Assembly: GCA_937918905.1 (NCBI GenBank)
Contig: CAKZSH010000072.1
Coordinates: 1 to 40,075, forward strand
DNA: 40,075 nt
Direction: 5' to 3'
Source of the DNA: an uncultured Saprospiraceae bacterium
GTDB taxonomy: Bacteria > Bacteroidota > Bacteroidia > Chitinophagales > Saprospiraceae
Of the stretch, positions 26,788 through 35,135 are shown piece after piece. The stretch's first letter is position 1. Each line of letters opens with the position of its first letter. The position numbers were made by a program, and so were the translations under genes. The notes under the pieces are model-generated. The model was given only the letters and a program-made list of their open reading frames with translations. It ran no database searches and was not told where the DNA came from.

Positions 26788-29700
26788 TTAAACAGCACTA
26801 AGTTCTTTAATACGTTCTTTAAATAGATAAAGGGGAGTTTCTACATAGAGTTCGTTATAACGTTGGAGAGACTTCTTTTTATATATCTCTTTCTGAGTAA
26901 TTTGGTATAACCAATAATAAATGTCGGCTTGCTCGTAATTACTCGTAAAGTCTTTTACTAGTTTTTCTAAAATCTGTTGCGCCATTTCTTTTTCATCCAT
27001 TTCCAAGGCTAACTTTGAAGAAAATATTTTTGCCCTAAAAATTAAATCAGGATTCCCAAGAGGCTCAATAATTCCAAGTGCTTCATGATGAATTGCTTCT
27101 GCTTCTTCCATCTGTTTTGAAAGTAAAAGGGCTTCGCCTTTCTCAACCAAACTTTCGCCAAGGACAAGTTTGTTATTAATTAATCGAGACACCTCAATAG
27201 CCCGATCATAATATTGAATAGCTTTATCATATTCATTTCGAACCATAAAAATATCAGCTAAAGCATTGACCGCTTTGGCAATACCTTTTCGATAATTTAG
27301 TTCTTCCGAGAGTTCAAGATTTTTTTCTAAATAACCAATAGCTAAATCAAATTCACCTTCCTCGCTTCGTAATTCTCCCAACAAACCTAGAGCGATTGCA
27401 ATACCTTGTTTATCGCCCAATTCTTCGCTGATCGTCAAGTCTTCTAAGAAATGATCAGAAGCTTTTGCATAATCTCCTTTGCGTTGATACACACTTCCAA
27501 TACACCCAATAGCAATGGAGACCAATAATTTATTACCCAATTCTTCACTTAACTTTAACCCTTTTTCATAACAATCCAGCGCCTCATCATAATCCCCCTT
27601 TTCAAAATAAACAATCCCCATATTGGTGTACAACGTTGCCATACCTTGAGAGTCGTTGGTCTTTTTACAAATCTCTAATTCCCTTTGTTGCCAACGAATT
27701 GCTTCATCATAATCGCCTTGATTCATATGTGCCAATCCAAGATTAGCAACAATATTGGCTTTGGGTTTATTTGGATTTTCTTTATGGCTAAGTTGGATAC
27801 TTTTTGTAAAATAGGATTTAGCATCTTCGTAAATACCTTGACGGAAAAACAGTTTTCCTAAATTACCATACACTTTATATTTTCCAATTGTATCATCCGA
27901 AAATTCAAAGTGAGTAGCTGCCGCCTCAAGGTGAGTTCGGGCTTCTTCATAATTACCTTTGAGCGTCAATAACTCACCAAGCAAATTATGAATACGTCCA
28001 ATATAAACTTTATCATTTTGCTCTCGTACCAAGTCCATCGCCTCTTCATAAACCTTTTGGCAACGATCCCATTCTCCAATTAATTGAAGTACACTTGCTT
28101 TTTTTAACAATACTCTTACAAGTTGTTTTTTATCAGCAGTAGGCTTCCGTAAATTTTTAGCTAGTTGGGTGAAAAGTTCTAAAGCCCTCTGGTTTTGATA
28201 TTTTAAACGATTGAACTTTGCAGCTTTCAATAAATACTCATTCGTTTTGTCTTCCACTTCTGCTTGTCCAAAATGGAAAGCTAAATCTGCATATCGTTCT
28301 TCTATTTTTTCTGCATATAATTTTTCAATTGCTTCTGCAATTAAGCGATGCAAATGACGAAGGCTTGCTCGAAGCTGCATATCATACACCGCTTCTCGAA
28401 GCAAAGAGTGTTTGAAAATATATCGCAATTCATTAACCGCTCTCCAGATTTGTCCTTTCTCAGCAGTTTGAATTTGTTCTTTTAAAACTAGTGCAGAATC
28501 GCCATTTCGAGCCACAAATTCTTTTTGCACTTTCATCACTTCATTCAAAACAGGAACTTCAAATTCTCGCCCAATCACAGCAGCAGCCTTTACGGTTTCT
28601 TTTACCAAGGCTGACAACCGATCAATTCTAGCCATCAAAATAGCATTGATCGAGCTACTTAATTTGACACTATTATCTTTAATATTCCAAACGTTCCGCT
28701 TTTTTTCCAACAAATTACTTTCCGCAAAATATTCAATAATCTGTTCTGCATAGAATGGATTTCCATTCGTAGTCCGTAAAAGTAATTCCTTAAAATCCTT
28801 ACTGATGGGAGCTTGTAATTTTATTTCTGCAAAATCTTTTATAGCCTCAGGTTGGAGAATATTTAAATCCAGTTCGTAGGTTCTAAATTTTAAATTATTC
28901 AAAGTTGTTTCAGAAAAAAGATGCACCTTCTCACCATTGTCATTGTAGCGACTAGTGACCAAAACAAAGATGGGATAGCGAGTCATCTTTTTTGCAAACT
29001 CTTGTAAAAATGCAACAGAATCTTGATCGAACCAATGCGCATCTTCCAACTCCAAAACAATAGGTTGTAAACAAGCCTCGGCTACCAACAAGTTGCTCAA
29101 TGCGGCTAGCGTATTTTCATATCGACCTTTGGCATCCAATTGTTGCCATAGAGAAGAGGAACTATTAATTCCCACTTGTGCAGCGAGGATAGATTTTGTT
29201 CGAGAAAGTTCTTTTCGAATTTGATCGGCTTCAGGATGCTCTACCAATCGTTCGTCATGATAGAGTTCTAAATATATTTTTTCAAAAGCAGAAATATTTT
29301 CTCCTTCTGTTTTTTCAAAAGATTGTTCGAAATAATTCTTTAAAAAATAAATAAATGGATTGAGTGGCTTTTTCAAAATTTGATCCGCTTGGCATGTAAA
29401 CCAACTCAAGCTACCCATCTTACGCAACCGTGCACGCATCTCAAAAGACAATCGACTTTTCCCTATTCCTGCCTCTCCAAAAACAGATGCAACTCCTGCA
29501 AAGTCATTGTTAAGAATGGGTTTGGAAAACTCAATTAGGTCAGTCAGTTCTTTTTGTCGACCTACCATTTTTCCACCAAATACTTGTTGCTCTTCAATAT
29601 TTTTACCCAACAATTCATAGGTTGGAATATCTTCTTCAATTCCTTTGTATTGCACGTCGCCTTTATGTTCAAATCTAAACCCAAGGCTTCGTTGGATGGT

Positions 29701-30816
29701 TTCATCAACAAGGACTTGCTCATCCTTCGCCTTAATCATGAGTCGAGCAGCTAAGTTGACTCGATTTCCTACTGCAGCATATTGACATCTTTCCACGCCT
29801 CCTACAATACCCGTAAAAGCATCTCCTGATGTAAGTCCAATTCTATATCGTAAAGGTGTCTTACGTTTTAAATCTTGTAATTCATATTGAAGGGAATTGA
29901 CAAATTCTAAAGCTCTTTCCACATTATTTTCAAAGGCAATAGGTGCTCCAAAAAAAGCAACCAAAACACCACCTTTATCTCCAAAATCTACTTCTTTAAA
30001 ATAGCCTGAAAAGTCAATCACTTCATCCAACACTATACTTACAAAATCATCCAATGCCTGATGAGAGTCCACCCCACTAAATGAAATAAATACTGAAATC
30101 ACATTTCGAAACTCTCCACTTCCATTGTATTTTGTGACTGATTTTGGGAAAAAATTAGACACTACTTTTGATTCTAAATCAGATTGTTCGTTGACACAAA
30201 CTTCAATATCTGGAAGTGCTGTAGTTGCTGTGAAAATAAAATTTCCTTTCCCTTTGGATTCAAAGGAGGTTAAAAATGAGGGGTATTTATTTTTTAAATT
30301 TTCATTAAAAATAATTTCCTGCTCCGCAGCATGATGCTGGCAAAAGGCTGCGGCATCAATTGCCTCACCTCGAAAATAAAAAGACTTTTTTTTGTTTCCG
30401 ACTATTCCCCATTCGACATTACCTTCTCCCAATCCAATTTTTATCCCAAATTGGAAATCTCCAAATCGAGTTTTCCGAAAGCCTTTCTTTTTAAAATAAT
30501 CTCGAAGTTGTTGAGCCGTTTTTAGAAGTAGTTCAGGAGTGTCATTTTCTTCTTTTAGAAAAACAGCAGTAAAGGAATCTCCTGCAAAATAAGGGATAAA
30601 ACCGCCTTCACAATAGACAAGGTTGACGAGAGGTTCAAAGATATCATTCAAGCTAAATGAAAGTTGTTCTGCACCTTCATTTCCATGTTTCATCAACGTC
30701 TCCGTCAGAGAAGTAAAACCAGATAAATCAATAAACATGGTAAACGCATTGAAGTTACCATACTTATTGCCGGCCTTATGTTGTTGTTGAATAAAATGTG
30801 GGATAAGATTTCTCAA
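26788..30816 (-). CDS. Tandem class III cyclase / AAA ATPase / TPR protein, like soluble adenylyl cyclase
   Basis: 1342 residues, no membrane helix. First cyclase domain (about 20-200) keeps both metal aspartates, D30 (FIDLSGFT) and D80 (YFAGDSF). The second (about 238-405) lacks those aspartates (FISFSG) but supplies K281 (GDKGG), N354 and R358 (GNRVNLAARLM). So the two halves would build one active site, as in mammalian soluble adenylyl cyclase ADCY10. An ATPase follows with Walker A GEAGIGKSR (447-455) and Walker B LELEDAHW (about 587-594), then winged-helix and 8-10 TPRs (about 900-1290). Likely makes cAMP under control of the ATPase/TPR part. The ADCY10 bicarbonate-site lysine (K95) is Y76 here. 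Confidence 0.9.
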   Translation of the reverse strand: MRNLIPHFIQQQHKAGNKYGNFNAFTMFIDLSGFTSLTETLMKHGNEGAEQLSFSLNDIFEPLVNLVYCEGGFIPYFAGDSFTAVFLKEENDTPELLLKTAQQLRDYFKKKGFRKTRFGDFQFGIKIGLGEGNVEWGIVGNKKKSFYFRGEAIDAAAFCQHHAAEQEIIFNENLKNKYPSFLTSFESKGKGNFIFTATTALPDIEVCVNEQSDLESKVVSNFFPKSVTKYNGSGEFRNVISVFISFSGVDSHQALDDFVSIVLDEVIDFSGYFKEVDFGDKGGVLVAFFGAPIAFENNVERALEFVNSLQYELQDLKRKTPLRYRIGLTSGDAFTGIVGGVERCQYAAVGNRVNLAARLMIKAKDEQVLVDETIQRSLGFRFEHKGDVQYKGIEEDIPTYELLGKNIEEQQVFGGKMVGRQKELTDLIEFSKPILNNDFAGVASVFGEAGIGKSRLSFEMRARLRKMGSLSWFTCQADQILKKPLNPFIYFLKNYFEQSFEKTEGENISAFEKIYLELYHDERLVEHPEADQIRKELSRTKSILAAQVGINSSSSLWQQLDAKGRYENTLAALSNLLVAEACLQPIVLELEDAHWFDQDSVAFLQEFAKKMTRYPIFVLVTSRYNDNGEKVHLFSETTLNNLKFRTYELDLNILQPEAIKDFAEIKLQAPISKDFKELLLRTTNGNPFYAEQIIEYFAESNLLEKKRNVWNIKDNSVKLSSSINAILMARIDRLSALVKETVKAAAVIGREFEVPVLNEVMKVQKEFVARNGDSALVLKEQIQTAEKGQIWRAVNELRYIFKHSLLREAVYDMQLRASLRHLHRLIAEAIEKLYAEKIEERYADLAFHFGQAEVEDKTNEYLLKAAKFNRLKYQNQRALELFTQLAKNLRKPTADKKQLVRVLLKKASVLQLIGEWDRCQKVYEEAMDLVREQNDKVYIGRIHNLLGELLTLKGNYEEARTHLEAAATHFEFSDDTIGKYKVYGNLGKLFFRQGIYEDAKSYFTKSIQLSHKENPNKPKANIVANLGLAHMNQGDYDEAIRWQQRELEICKKTNDSQGMATLYTNMGIVYFEKGDYDEALDCYEKGLKLSEELGNKLLVSIAIGCIGSVYQRKGDYAKASDHFLEDLTISEELGDKQGIAIALGLLGELRSEEGEFDLAIGYLEKNLELSEELNYRKGIAKAVNALADIFMVRNEYDKAIQYYDRAIEVSRLINNKLVLGESLVEKGEALLLSKQMEEAEAIHHEALGIIEPLGNPDLIFRAKIFSSKLALEMDEKEMAQQILEKLVKDFTSNYEQADIYYWLYQITQKEIYKKKSLQRYNELYVETPLYLFKERIKELSAV

Positions 30817-31105
30817 CTTGTCTCTTTTTCAGCTAGGTTTAAAATTACAAATATTGTAAAATTCGGATTTTTCTTAAAACACTAAAGTAAGGATTATCTA
30901 AATTAATCATACCAATTTTAATAGATTAATTTATCTAAAGATTTTTAGTGAAAGATGGAAAAGAAATAGAAAAGTTGCCCAAATAAATGGTATTTGAGAA
31001 TATTATAGCTTTTTGCGTATTTATTCAGAAGTGGATTAGTGAATGGGGTGAATCATCTACAAACTGGGACAGCCAGCCCTCTGGGCTTTTCTTTAAGTAA
31101 CGGTC

Positions 31106-31257
31106 AAATAATCTACCCAGATGACGAGGTTGTTTTTTTCTTTGAGGAAATGGAAAAATTAAGGCATACCCTGCGGTACGGCTTCATTTTTTCATGAAGT
31201 CAAAGAGAAAAAGAAGCCGTCAGGTGGGTAGATTATTTATTTCCTACTCCCTTATTA
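31106..31257. mobile_element. MITE-like palindromic element, copy A
   Basis: Perfect 14-bp terminal inverted repeats, AAATAATCTACCCA (31106-31119) and its complement (31225-31238), continue imperfectly inward to about 35 bases. The interior has nested palindromes (ACGGCTTC 31178-31185 with GAAGCCGT 31213-31220; TACC-CTGC-GGTA). A near-identical copy in reverse orientation is at 39954-40075, and similarity extends outward through the AGGGANTAGG core to about 31257. No coding capacity; a transposase would have to act in trans. Confidence 0.75.
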
Positions 31258-31420
31258 TCCGCAATTTGGATTAATTCACTAATTTCATCATATAAAAAAT
31301 ACATGCTATTCGGTATTTCCCATCGTTTATCTTTATTGTATTTTTATAGTACCAAAAATAAAATTCCCGCCTATTTTAAAAATCCCATTTATAACTAAGA
31401 TGATGATTAACAATAGGTGA

Positions 31421-31484
31421 TTTGGACTAATTTTCAGTCCAAACAATTAGATTTAACCTTCTCCAGTTGGAGAAGGTTTTTTTA
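31421..31484 (+). ncRNA. Candidate small RNA end: hairpin plus intrinsic terminator
   Basis: An 8-bp hairpin (TTTGGACT 31421-31428 with AGTCCAAA 31436-31443) is followed by a perfect terminator stem (31455-31465 with 31468-31478) and seven T (31477-31483). No plus-strand protein gene precedes it, as the cyclase gene points away. TATCTTTA (31328-31335) is a one-mismatch -7 box, suggesting a transcript of about 140 bases. Confidence 0.35.
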
Positions 31485-31561
31485 TTTGATATTGACCGCT
31501 TCCCAAATTATGAATGACCAATTTTTAAAGATTTTACTTTCAATCTTTTGTTGAAGCATTT

Positions 31562-31591
31562 AGGGAGTAGGAAATAAATAACCTACTCCCT
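31562..31591. repeat. AGGGANTAGGAAATAAATAA hairpin, copy H1
   Basis: 10-bp perfect stem (31562-31571 with 31582-31591) and the loop AAATAAATAA. Core shared with 31225-31254, 33259-33288 and 39954-39984. Confidence 0.8.
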
Positions 31592-31639
31592 TATGATAAA
31601 AAATTCATTGTAAATCATTACATTTACATATAACTAAAA

Positions 31640-31743
31640 ACATCACGCTCTAAATAAGACGGCATGACCTGCAAAGGAAAACGTCAGAAATTTTTAGAGA
31701 TACAAAATAGAGTAGTCAAGCTCCGCTTGACTACTTTTTTTTT
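31640..31743 (+). ncRNA. Candidate structured RNA ending in an intrinsic terminator, upstream of dapF
   Basis: Nested pairing on the plus strand: CTCTAAA (31648-31654) with TTTAGAG (31693-31699); inside it GACG (31658-31661) with CGTC (31682-31685); inside that CCT-GCAA-AGG (31668-31677), capped by a GNRA tetraloop. A terminator follows: AGTAGTCAAGC (31711-31721) with GCTTGACTACT (31725-31735) and nine T. It could be a free small RNA or a riboswitch-like attenuator of dapF, which starts 53 bases later. Membership of a known class such as Flavo-1 needs an Rfam search. Confidence 0.5.
31711..31743 (+). terminator. Intrinsic terminator 53 bases before dapF
   Basis: Perfect 11-bp stem, 3-base loop and a run of nine T (31735-31743). 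It rules out the longer in-frame dapF start at 31664 unless the terminator is read through. Confidence 0.9.
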
Positions 31744-31795
31744 GCAAACTCTTATTTTATTTGTTTCTTACCTTTTTCTTAAAAAACACTTATTT

Positions 31796-32578
31796 ATGAT
31801 TCCATTTTTTAAATATCAAGGCACAGGCAACGATTTTGTCATGATCGATCAACGTGATAAAAAATTTATTAAAAAAAAGGATACCGAATTGATTGCAAAA
31901 ATCTGTGATCGTAAATTTGGTATTGGTGCTGACGGATTAATCTTATTACAAAATCGCAAAGGATATGATTTCCAAATGATCTATTTCAATGCAGATGGGC
32001 GGGAGAGTTCAATGTGTGGAAATGGTGGTCGCTGTATTTCAGCTTTTGCAAAACAACTCGGCATCGTAAAATCTAAATGCCATTTCCTTGCAATTGATGG
32101 GCCACATGATGCCAATATTAAAAAGGACAATTGGGTAGAGCTAAAAATGTCGGATGTAAAAAATATTGAAATTGGAAATGATTATTTTTTGATGGATACA
32201 GGTTCTCCTCACTACATTGTCTTTGTTGAGGATATTGACGACATCAATGTTTTTGAAAATGGACAAGCTATTCGATATTCCAAACGATTTAGAAAAAAGG
32301 GAGTCAATGTTAATTTTGTTGAACCTACCAAAGAAAATATTATTGTCGCTACCTACGAAAGAGGTGTCGAAGCTGAAACGCTTTCCTGTGGAACTGGAGT
32401 AACCGCAGCTGCAATTGCTCATTATTTTAAAAATCCAAATCGTAGAAAAAAACAAAATATTCCTATTCAATCAAAAGGTGGAGAACTGGCGGTAAGATTT
32501 GAACCAAATGGTAAAGATGGAGCTTCGAATATTTGGTTATGTGGAAAAGCAGAATTGGTTTTTGAGGGAAATTTTTAG
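31796..32578 (+). CDS. dapF: Diaminopimelate epimerase
   Basis: Converts LL- to meso-diaminopimelate for lysine and peptidoglycan. 260 residues from the ATG at 31796, which gives the family N-terminus MIPFFKYQGTGNDFVMID; an upstream in-frame ATG at 31664 would add 44 unrelated residues across a terminator. The two catalytic cysteines are C74 (SSMCGNGGRC) and C198 (LSCGTGVTAAA). The last codons overlap a 37-base inverted repeat. Expression may depend on the structured RNA and terminator just upstream (inference). Confidence 0.96.
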   Translation: MIPFFKYQGTGNDFVMIDQRDKKFIKKKDTELIAKICDRKFGIGADGLILLQNRKGYDFQMIYFNADGRESSMCGNGGRCISAFAKQLGIVKSKCHFLAIDGPHDANIKKDNWVELKMSDVKNIEIGNDYFLMDTGSPHYIVFVEDIDDINVFENGQAIRYSKRFRKKGVNVNFVEPTKENIIVATYERGVEAETLSCGTGVTAAAIAHYFKNPNRRKKQNIPIQSKGGELAVRFEPNGKDGASNIWLCGKAELVFEGNF

Positions 32579-32667
32579 CCGCAGATTATCGCTGATTTTT
32601 TATGACTATCGAATAACGCAATTGAGAAAATCATAAAAAATCAGCGATAATCTGTGGCTAAAAATTT
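32569..32667. repeat. 37-bp inverted repeat overlapping the dapF stop
   Basis: Arms 32569-32605 and 32631-32667 match at 36 of 37 positions, with a 25-base loop. The left arm starts inside the last codons of dapF (stop at 32576-32578) and the right arm ends 5 bases before the TPR gene stop. Probably acts as a 3' stabilising or terminating hairpin for both convergent genes. Confidence 0.9.
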
Positions 32668-32671
32668 ATTT

Positions 32672-32995
32672 TCAAAAGTCATCACTCAAAAATTCCAACG
32701 CCCCTCGCAACTCGCCATATGCATGTTTTTCACCTGCCGCCTTAGCGACTTCCATGCCTTTTTGATAAGTGGATTCAGCAGATTCCCATTCCTCGGCACG
32801 TTCATATAATTTTCCTAGATGATAATAAGTCCCCACATAATCCGTATGATTATCAGTCAATTTTAGATAGTAAGACTTAGCTTTTTCGTCATTTTCCAAT
32901 CCTTCATATTCTTTCGCAATAGCAAAGAGTAAAAAAGCATCCTCAGGACGTTCTTCTAGAAATTGATATAGTTGTTCCAGTCGGTTCGAATTCAT
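32672..32995 (-). CDS. Small TPR-repeat protein
   Basis: 107 residues with two to three tetratricopeptide repeats (about 5-38, 39-72, 73-100; AFLLFAIAKEYEGLENDEKAK, GTYYHLGKLYERAEEWESAE). Such proteins are protein-binding scaffolds; the partner is unknown. A longer start at 33094 would add 33 Tyr/Phe-rich residues, but an exact minus-strand TATCTTTG promoter box (33016-33023) lies inside that extension, so I use the ATG at 32995. It is convergent with dapF and divergent from etfB. Confidence 0.85.
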   Translation of the reverse strand: MNSNRLEQLYQFLEERPEDAFLLFAIAKEYEGLENDEKAKSYYLKLTDNHTDYVGTYYHLGKLYERAEEWESAESTYQKGMEVAKAAGEKHAYGELRGALEFLSDDF

Positions 32996-33015
32996 ATTTG
33001 TAATATTATTTTTAC

Positions 33016-33023
33016 CAAAGATA
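33016..33023 (-). promoter_or_regulatory. Promoter -7 box TATCTTTG for the TPR gene
   Basis: Exact match on the minus strand, 21 bases before the ATG at 32995, giving a leader of about 15 bases. Confidence 0.55.
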
Positions 33024-33175
33024 TGAATTGGATTAAAATAGGATAATAAATACTTATAAAAAACTAAAAACTTTTGCTCAATCAACCATAACACATTGAT
33101 AATCAGAATCTTATAGTTAGAATGACGAAAAAAATCAAACTTTTTTTCTTCCTCGCTTTTTAGATGGATTTTATC

Positions 33176-33183
33176 TATATTTG
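33176..33183 (+). promoter_or_regulatory. Promoter -7 box TATATTTG for etfBA
   Basis: Exact TAnnTTTG match. A TTTTT run (33157-33161) sits near the -33 position. It predicts a leader of about 140 bases that contains hairpin H2. Confidence 0.6.
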
Positions 33184-33258
33184 CAGCGTTTTTCAGAACC
33201 CTTATTAAATATGTTCGTTATACTTTTTAGAACATTTTTCAGATAAAAACCATTTAAG

Positions 33259-33288
33259 TTAGGGGATTAGGAAATAAATAATCCCTAA
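33259..33288 (+). repeat. AGGGANTAGGAAATAAATAA hairpin, copy H2, in the etfBA leader
   Basis: Stem GGGATTA (33263-33269) with TAATCCC (33279-33285), extendable to ten pairs with one bulged G; loop GGAAATAAA. Stem bases differ from copy H1 on both sides while pairing is kept. It ends 42 bases before etfB. Confidence 0.75.
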
Positions 33289-33330
33289 TTCAAAAATATA
33301 TTTTTCCTTAAAAAAAATTTCAAATCAATA

Positions 33331-34071
33331 ATGAAGTTATTAGTATGTGTTACTCAAACACCTGAAACTACCACAACTCCATCTTTTTCCGCTGATAATA
33401 CTGAATTCAATACCGCAGGAGTCAACTATATTATGAATCCTTACGACGAGTGGTATGCTTTGGTACGTGCATTAGAATTAAAAGAAGCTGCTGGTGGTTC
33501 TGTGTCTATTGTTAATGTTGGTCCAGGTACAAATGATACTGTTATTCGAAAAGGATTAGCAATCGGAGCAGATGATGCAACAAGAATCAATGCTGAACCT
33601 AAAAGCGCAATGTATGTTGCAAAGCAAATTGCAGAATTTGCAAAAGCTGGAGGTTATGATGTTATTTTCTTAGGAAAAGAATCCATCGATTATAATGGTG
33701 CTGAAGTAGGTTCCATGTTAGCAGAATATTTGGACATGCCATTTGTATCTTTCGGAACTAAATTAGAAATGAATGGAAATACTGCTACCATCAACAGAGA
33801 CATCGAAGGTGGTGAAGAAGTAGTGGAAGTTGCAACTCCATTTGTCATTAGTGCAGCAAAAGGATTGGCCGAACAACGTATTCCAAATATGCGTGGTATC
33901 ATGATGGCAAAAAGAAAACCACTTAATGTAGTTGAACCTGTTGCCTTTGATGATCCTGCAGTTGTAGTCAGTTACGATTTGCCAAATGCTAAATCTGCTG
34001 TTAAAATGGTTGATCCTGAAAACATGGATGAACTTGTACGTTTACTACACGAGGAAGCGAAGATCATTTAA
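33331..34071 (+). CDS. etfB: Electron transfer flavoprotein subunit beta
   Basis: With EtfA, accepts electrons from acyl-CoA dehydrogenases and hands them to ETF:quinone oxidoreductase. 246 residues; N-terminal MKLLVCVTQTPETTT, NPYDEWALxxALELKE-like segment (37-54) and the signature VATPFVISAAKGLAEQRIPNMRGIMMAKRKP region (about 168-199) are seen. Upstream of etfA with an 82-base gap, so cotranscribed. The gap contains a TGTTAAACG palindrome and a CCCGAA/TTCGGG mini-hairpin, which may set the subunit ratio (inference). Confidence 0.95.
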   Translation: MKLLVCVTQTPETTTTPSFSADNTEFNTAGVNYIMNPYDEWYALVRALELKEAAGGSVSIVNVGPGTNDTVIRKGLAIGADDATRINAEPKSAMYVAKQIAEFAKAGGYDVIFLGKESIDYNGAEVGSMLAEYLDMPFVSFGTKLEMNGNTATINRDIEGGEEVVEVATPFVISAAKGLAEQRIPNMRGIMMAKRKPLNVVEPVAFDDPAVVVSYDLPNAKSAVKMVDPENMDELVRLLHEEAKII

Positions 34072-34108
34072 TCTTTCTGTTAAACGTTAAACGTTTTACA
34101 GATCATTC

Positions 34109-34125
34109 ATCCCGAATCTTCGGGA
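34109..34125. repeat. ATCCCGAA-type mini-hairpin between etfB and etfA
   Basis: CCCGAA-TC-TTCGGG, a compact 6-bp stem. A relative (ATCCCGAAGTTTCAGGAT) interrupts the inverted repeat at 38181-38198. No T run follows, so it is not a terminator. Confidence 0.7.
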
Positions 34126-34153
34126 CAAAATTAATCATTCATAATTATCTATT

Positions 34154-35110
34154 ATGGTATTAGTATATGCAGAAAGCCCAAAAGGGCAATTTAAAAAAGC
34201 AGCTTTCGAAGCTGTGACTTATGGAAAAAAAATAGGCGACGCAATGGGTAAACCTTGTGTAGCTTTAGTTATAGGCAATGCTGAAAATGCTGGTCAACTT
34301 GGCGTTTACGGTGCATCGCAAGTAGTTCAAGCCAATGGTGCTTTCGAAAATTTCGATAGCCAAATCTTTTCAGAAGTGATTGCTTCTGTTGCCAAACAAA
34401 TGGGGGCAGAAGTAGTCGTAGTAAATCACTCTTCATCTGGAAAATCTTTATTGGGTCGAATTGCAGTAAAACTAGAAGCAGGTTCTGTTTCAGGAGTAAA
34501 TACAATGCCTACGCTTGACGGAGGATTCAAAGTAAAGAAAAATGTTTTTTCTGGAAAAGCTATTGCTCAATACGAAATTAAAACTCCAGTAAAAGTACTT
34601 TCATTGATGGGGAATTCTTTCCCTCCAGTAGCATCAGGTGCTGACGTAGCTGTTCAAGCCCTTGACATTACTGCACCTGCTGCAAGAATTACAGTTAAAG
34701 CGGTAGAAACTGTAGATGGTACGGTTCCTCTTCCAGAAGCGGAATTGGTAGTATCAGCAGGTAGAGGAATGAAAGGCCCTGAAAATTGGGGAATCATTGA
34801 AGACTTAGCCAATGTGGTAGGCGCAACAACTGCTTGCTCTCGTCCAGTTGCTGATACGGGTTGGAGACCTCACCACGAACACGTAGGACAAACAGGTGTG
34901 GCGATTCGACCTAATTTATATTTTGCAATAGGAATCTCAGGTGCGATTCAGCACTTGGCTGGTGTCAATAGTTCTAAAGTGATTGTTGTTATCAATAAAG
35001 ATCCTGAAGCTCCTTTCTTTAAAGCTGCTGACTATGGAGTATGCGCTGACTTATTTGATGTGGTTCCTCGATTGACGGAAGCATTCAAAAAATTCAAAGC
35101 TGAAAATTAG
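34154..35110 (+). CDS. etfA: Electron transfer flavoprotein subunit alpha
   Basis: FAD-binding partner of EtfB. 318 residues. The C-terminal FAD domain (about 185-318) is well preserved: VVSAGRGMKGPENW, ACSRPVADTGWRPHHEHVGQTG, and YFAIGISGAIQHLAGV, where SRP, QTG and GAIQH contact FAD in the family. The downstream 23-bp inverted repeat probably ends the transcript. Physiological partner in this window: the acyl-CoA dehydrogenase at 7.3-8.5 kb. Confidence 0.96.
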   Translation: MVLVYAESPKGQFKKAAFEAVTYGKKIGDAMGKPCVALVIGNAENAGQLGVYGASQVVQANGAFENFDSQIFSEVIASVAKQMGAEVVVVNHSSSGKSLLGRIAVKLEAGSVSGVNTMPTLDGGFKVKKNVFSGKAIAQYEIKTPVKVLSLMGNSFPPVASGADVAVQALDITAPAARITVKAVETVDGTVPLPEAELVVSAGRGMKGPENWGIIEDLANVVGATTACSRPVADTGWRPHHEHVGQTGVAIRPNLYFAIGISGAIQHLAGVNSSKVIVVINKDPEAPFFKAADYGVCADLFDVVPRLTEAFKKFKAEN

Positions 35111-35135
35111 GAATCAAATTTGAAGTAAAGACCAC

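Larger units (their letters stand above)
30817..31795. other. 979-base gene-free region before dapF
   Basis: No convincing protein gene; an open frame from 31664 would cross a terminator. It holds a MITE-like element (31106-31257), two hairpin-plus-terminator units (31421-31484, 31640-31743) and a free-standing hairpin (31562-31591). Detailed entries follow. An AGCCC/GGGCT mini-hairpin is at about 31073-31086. Confidence 0.6.

Noticed and set aside
31664-31795. 44-residue N-terminal extension of DapF
   Set aside because: It crosses a strong intrinsic terminator (31711-31743) and the family N-terminus begins at the ATG at 31796.
32996-33094. 33-residue N-terminal extension of the TPR protein
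   Set aside because: An exact minus-strand promoter box (33016-33023) lies inside it and the added residues are not TPR-like.
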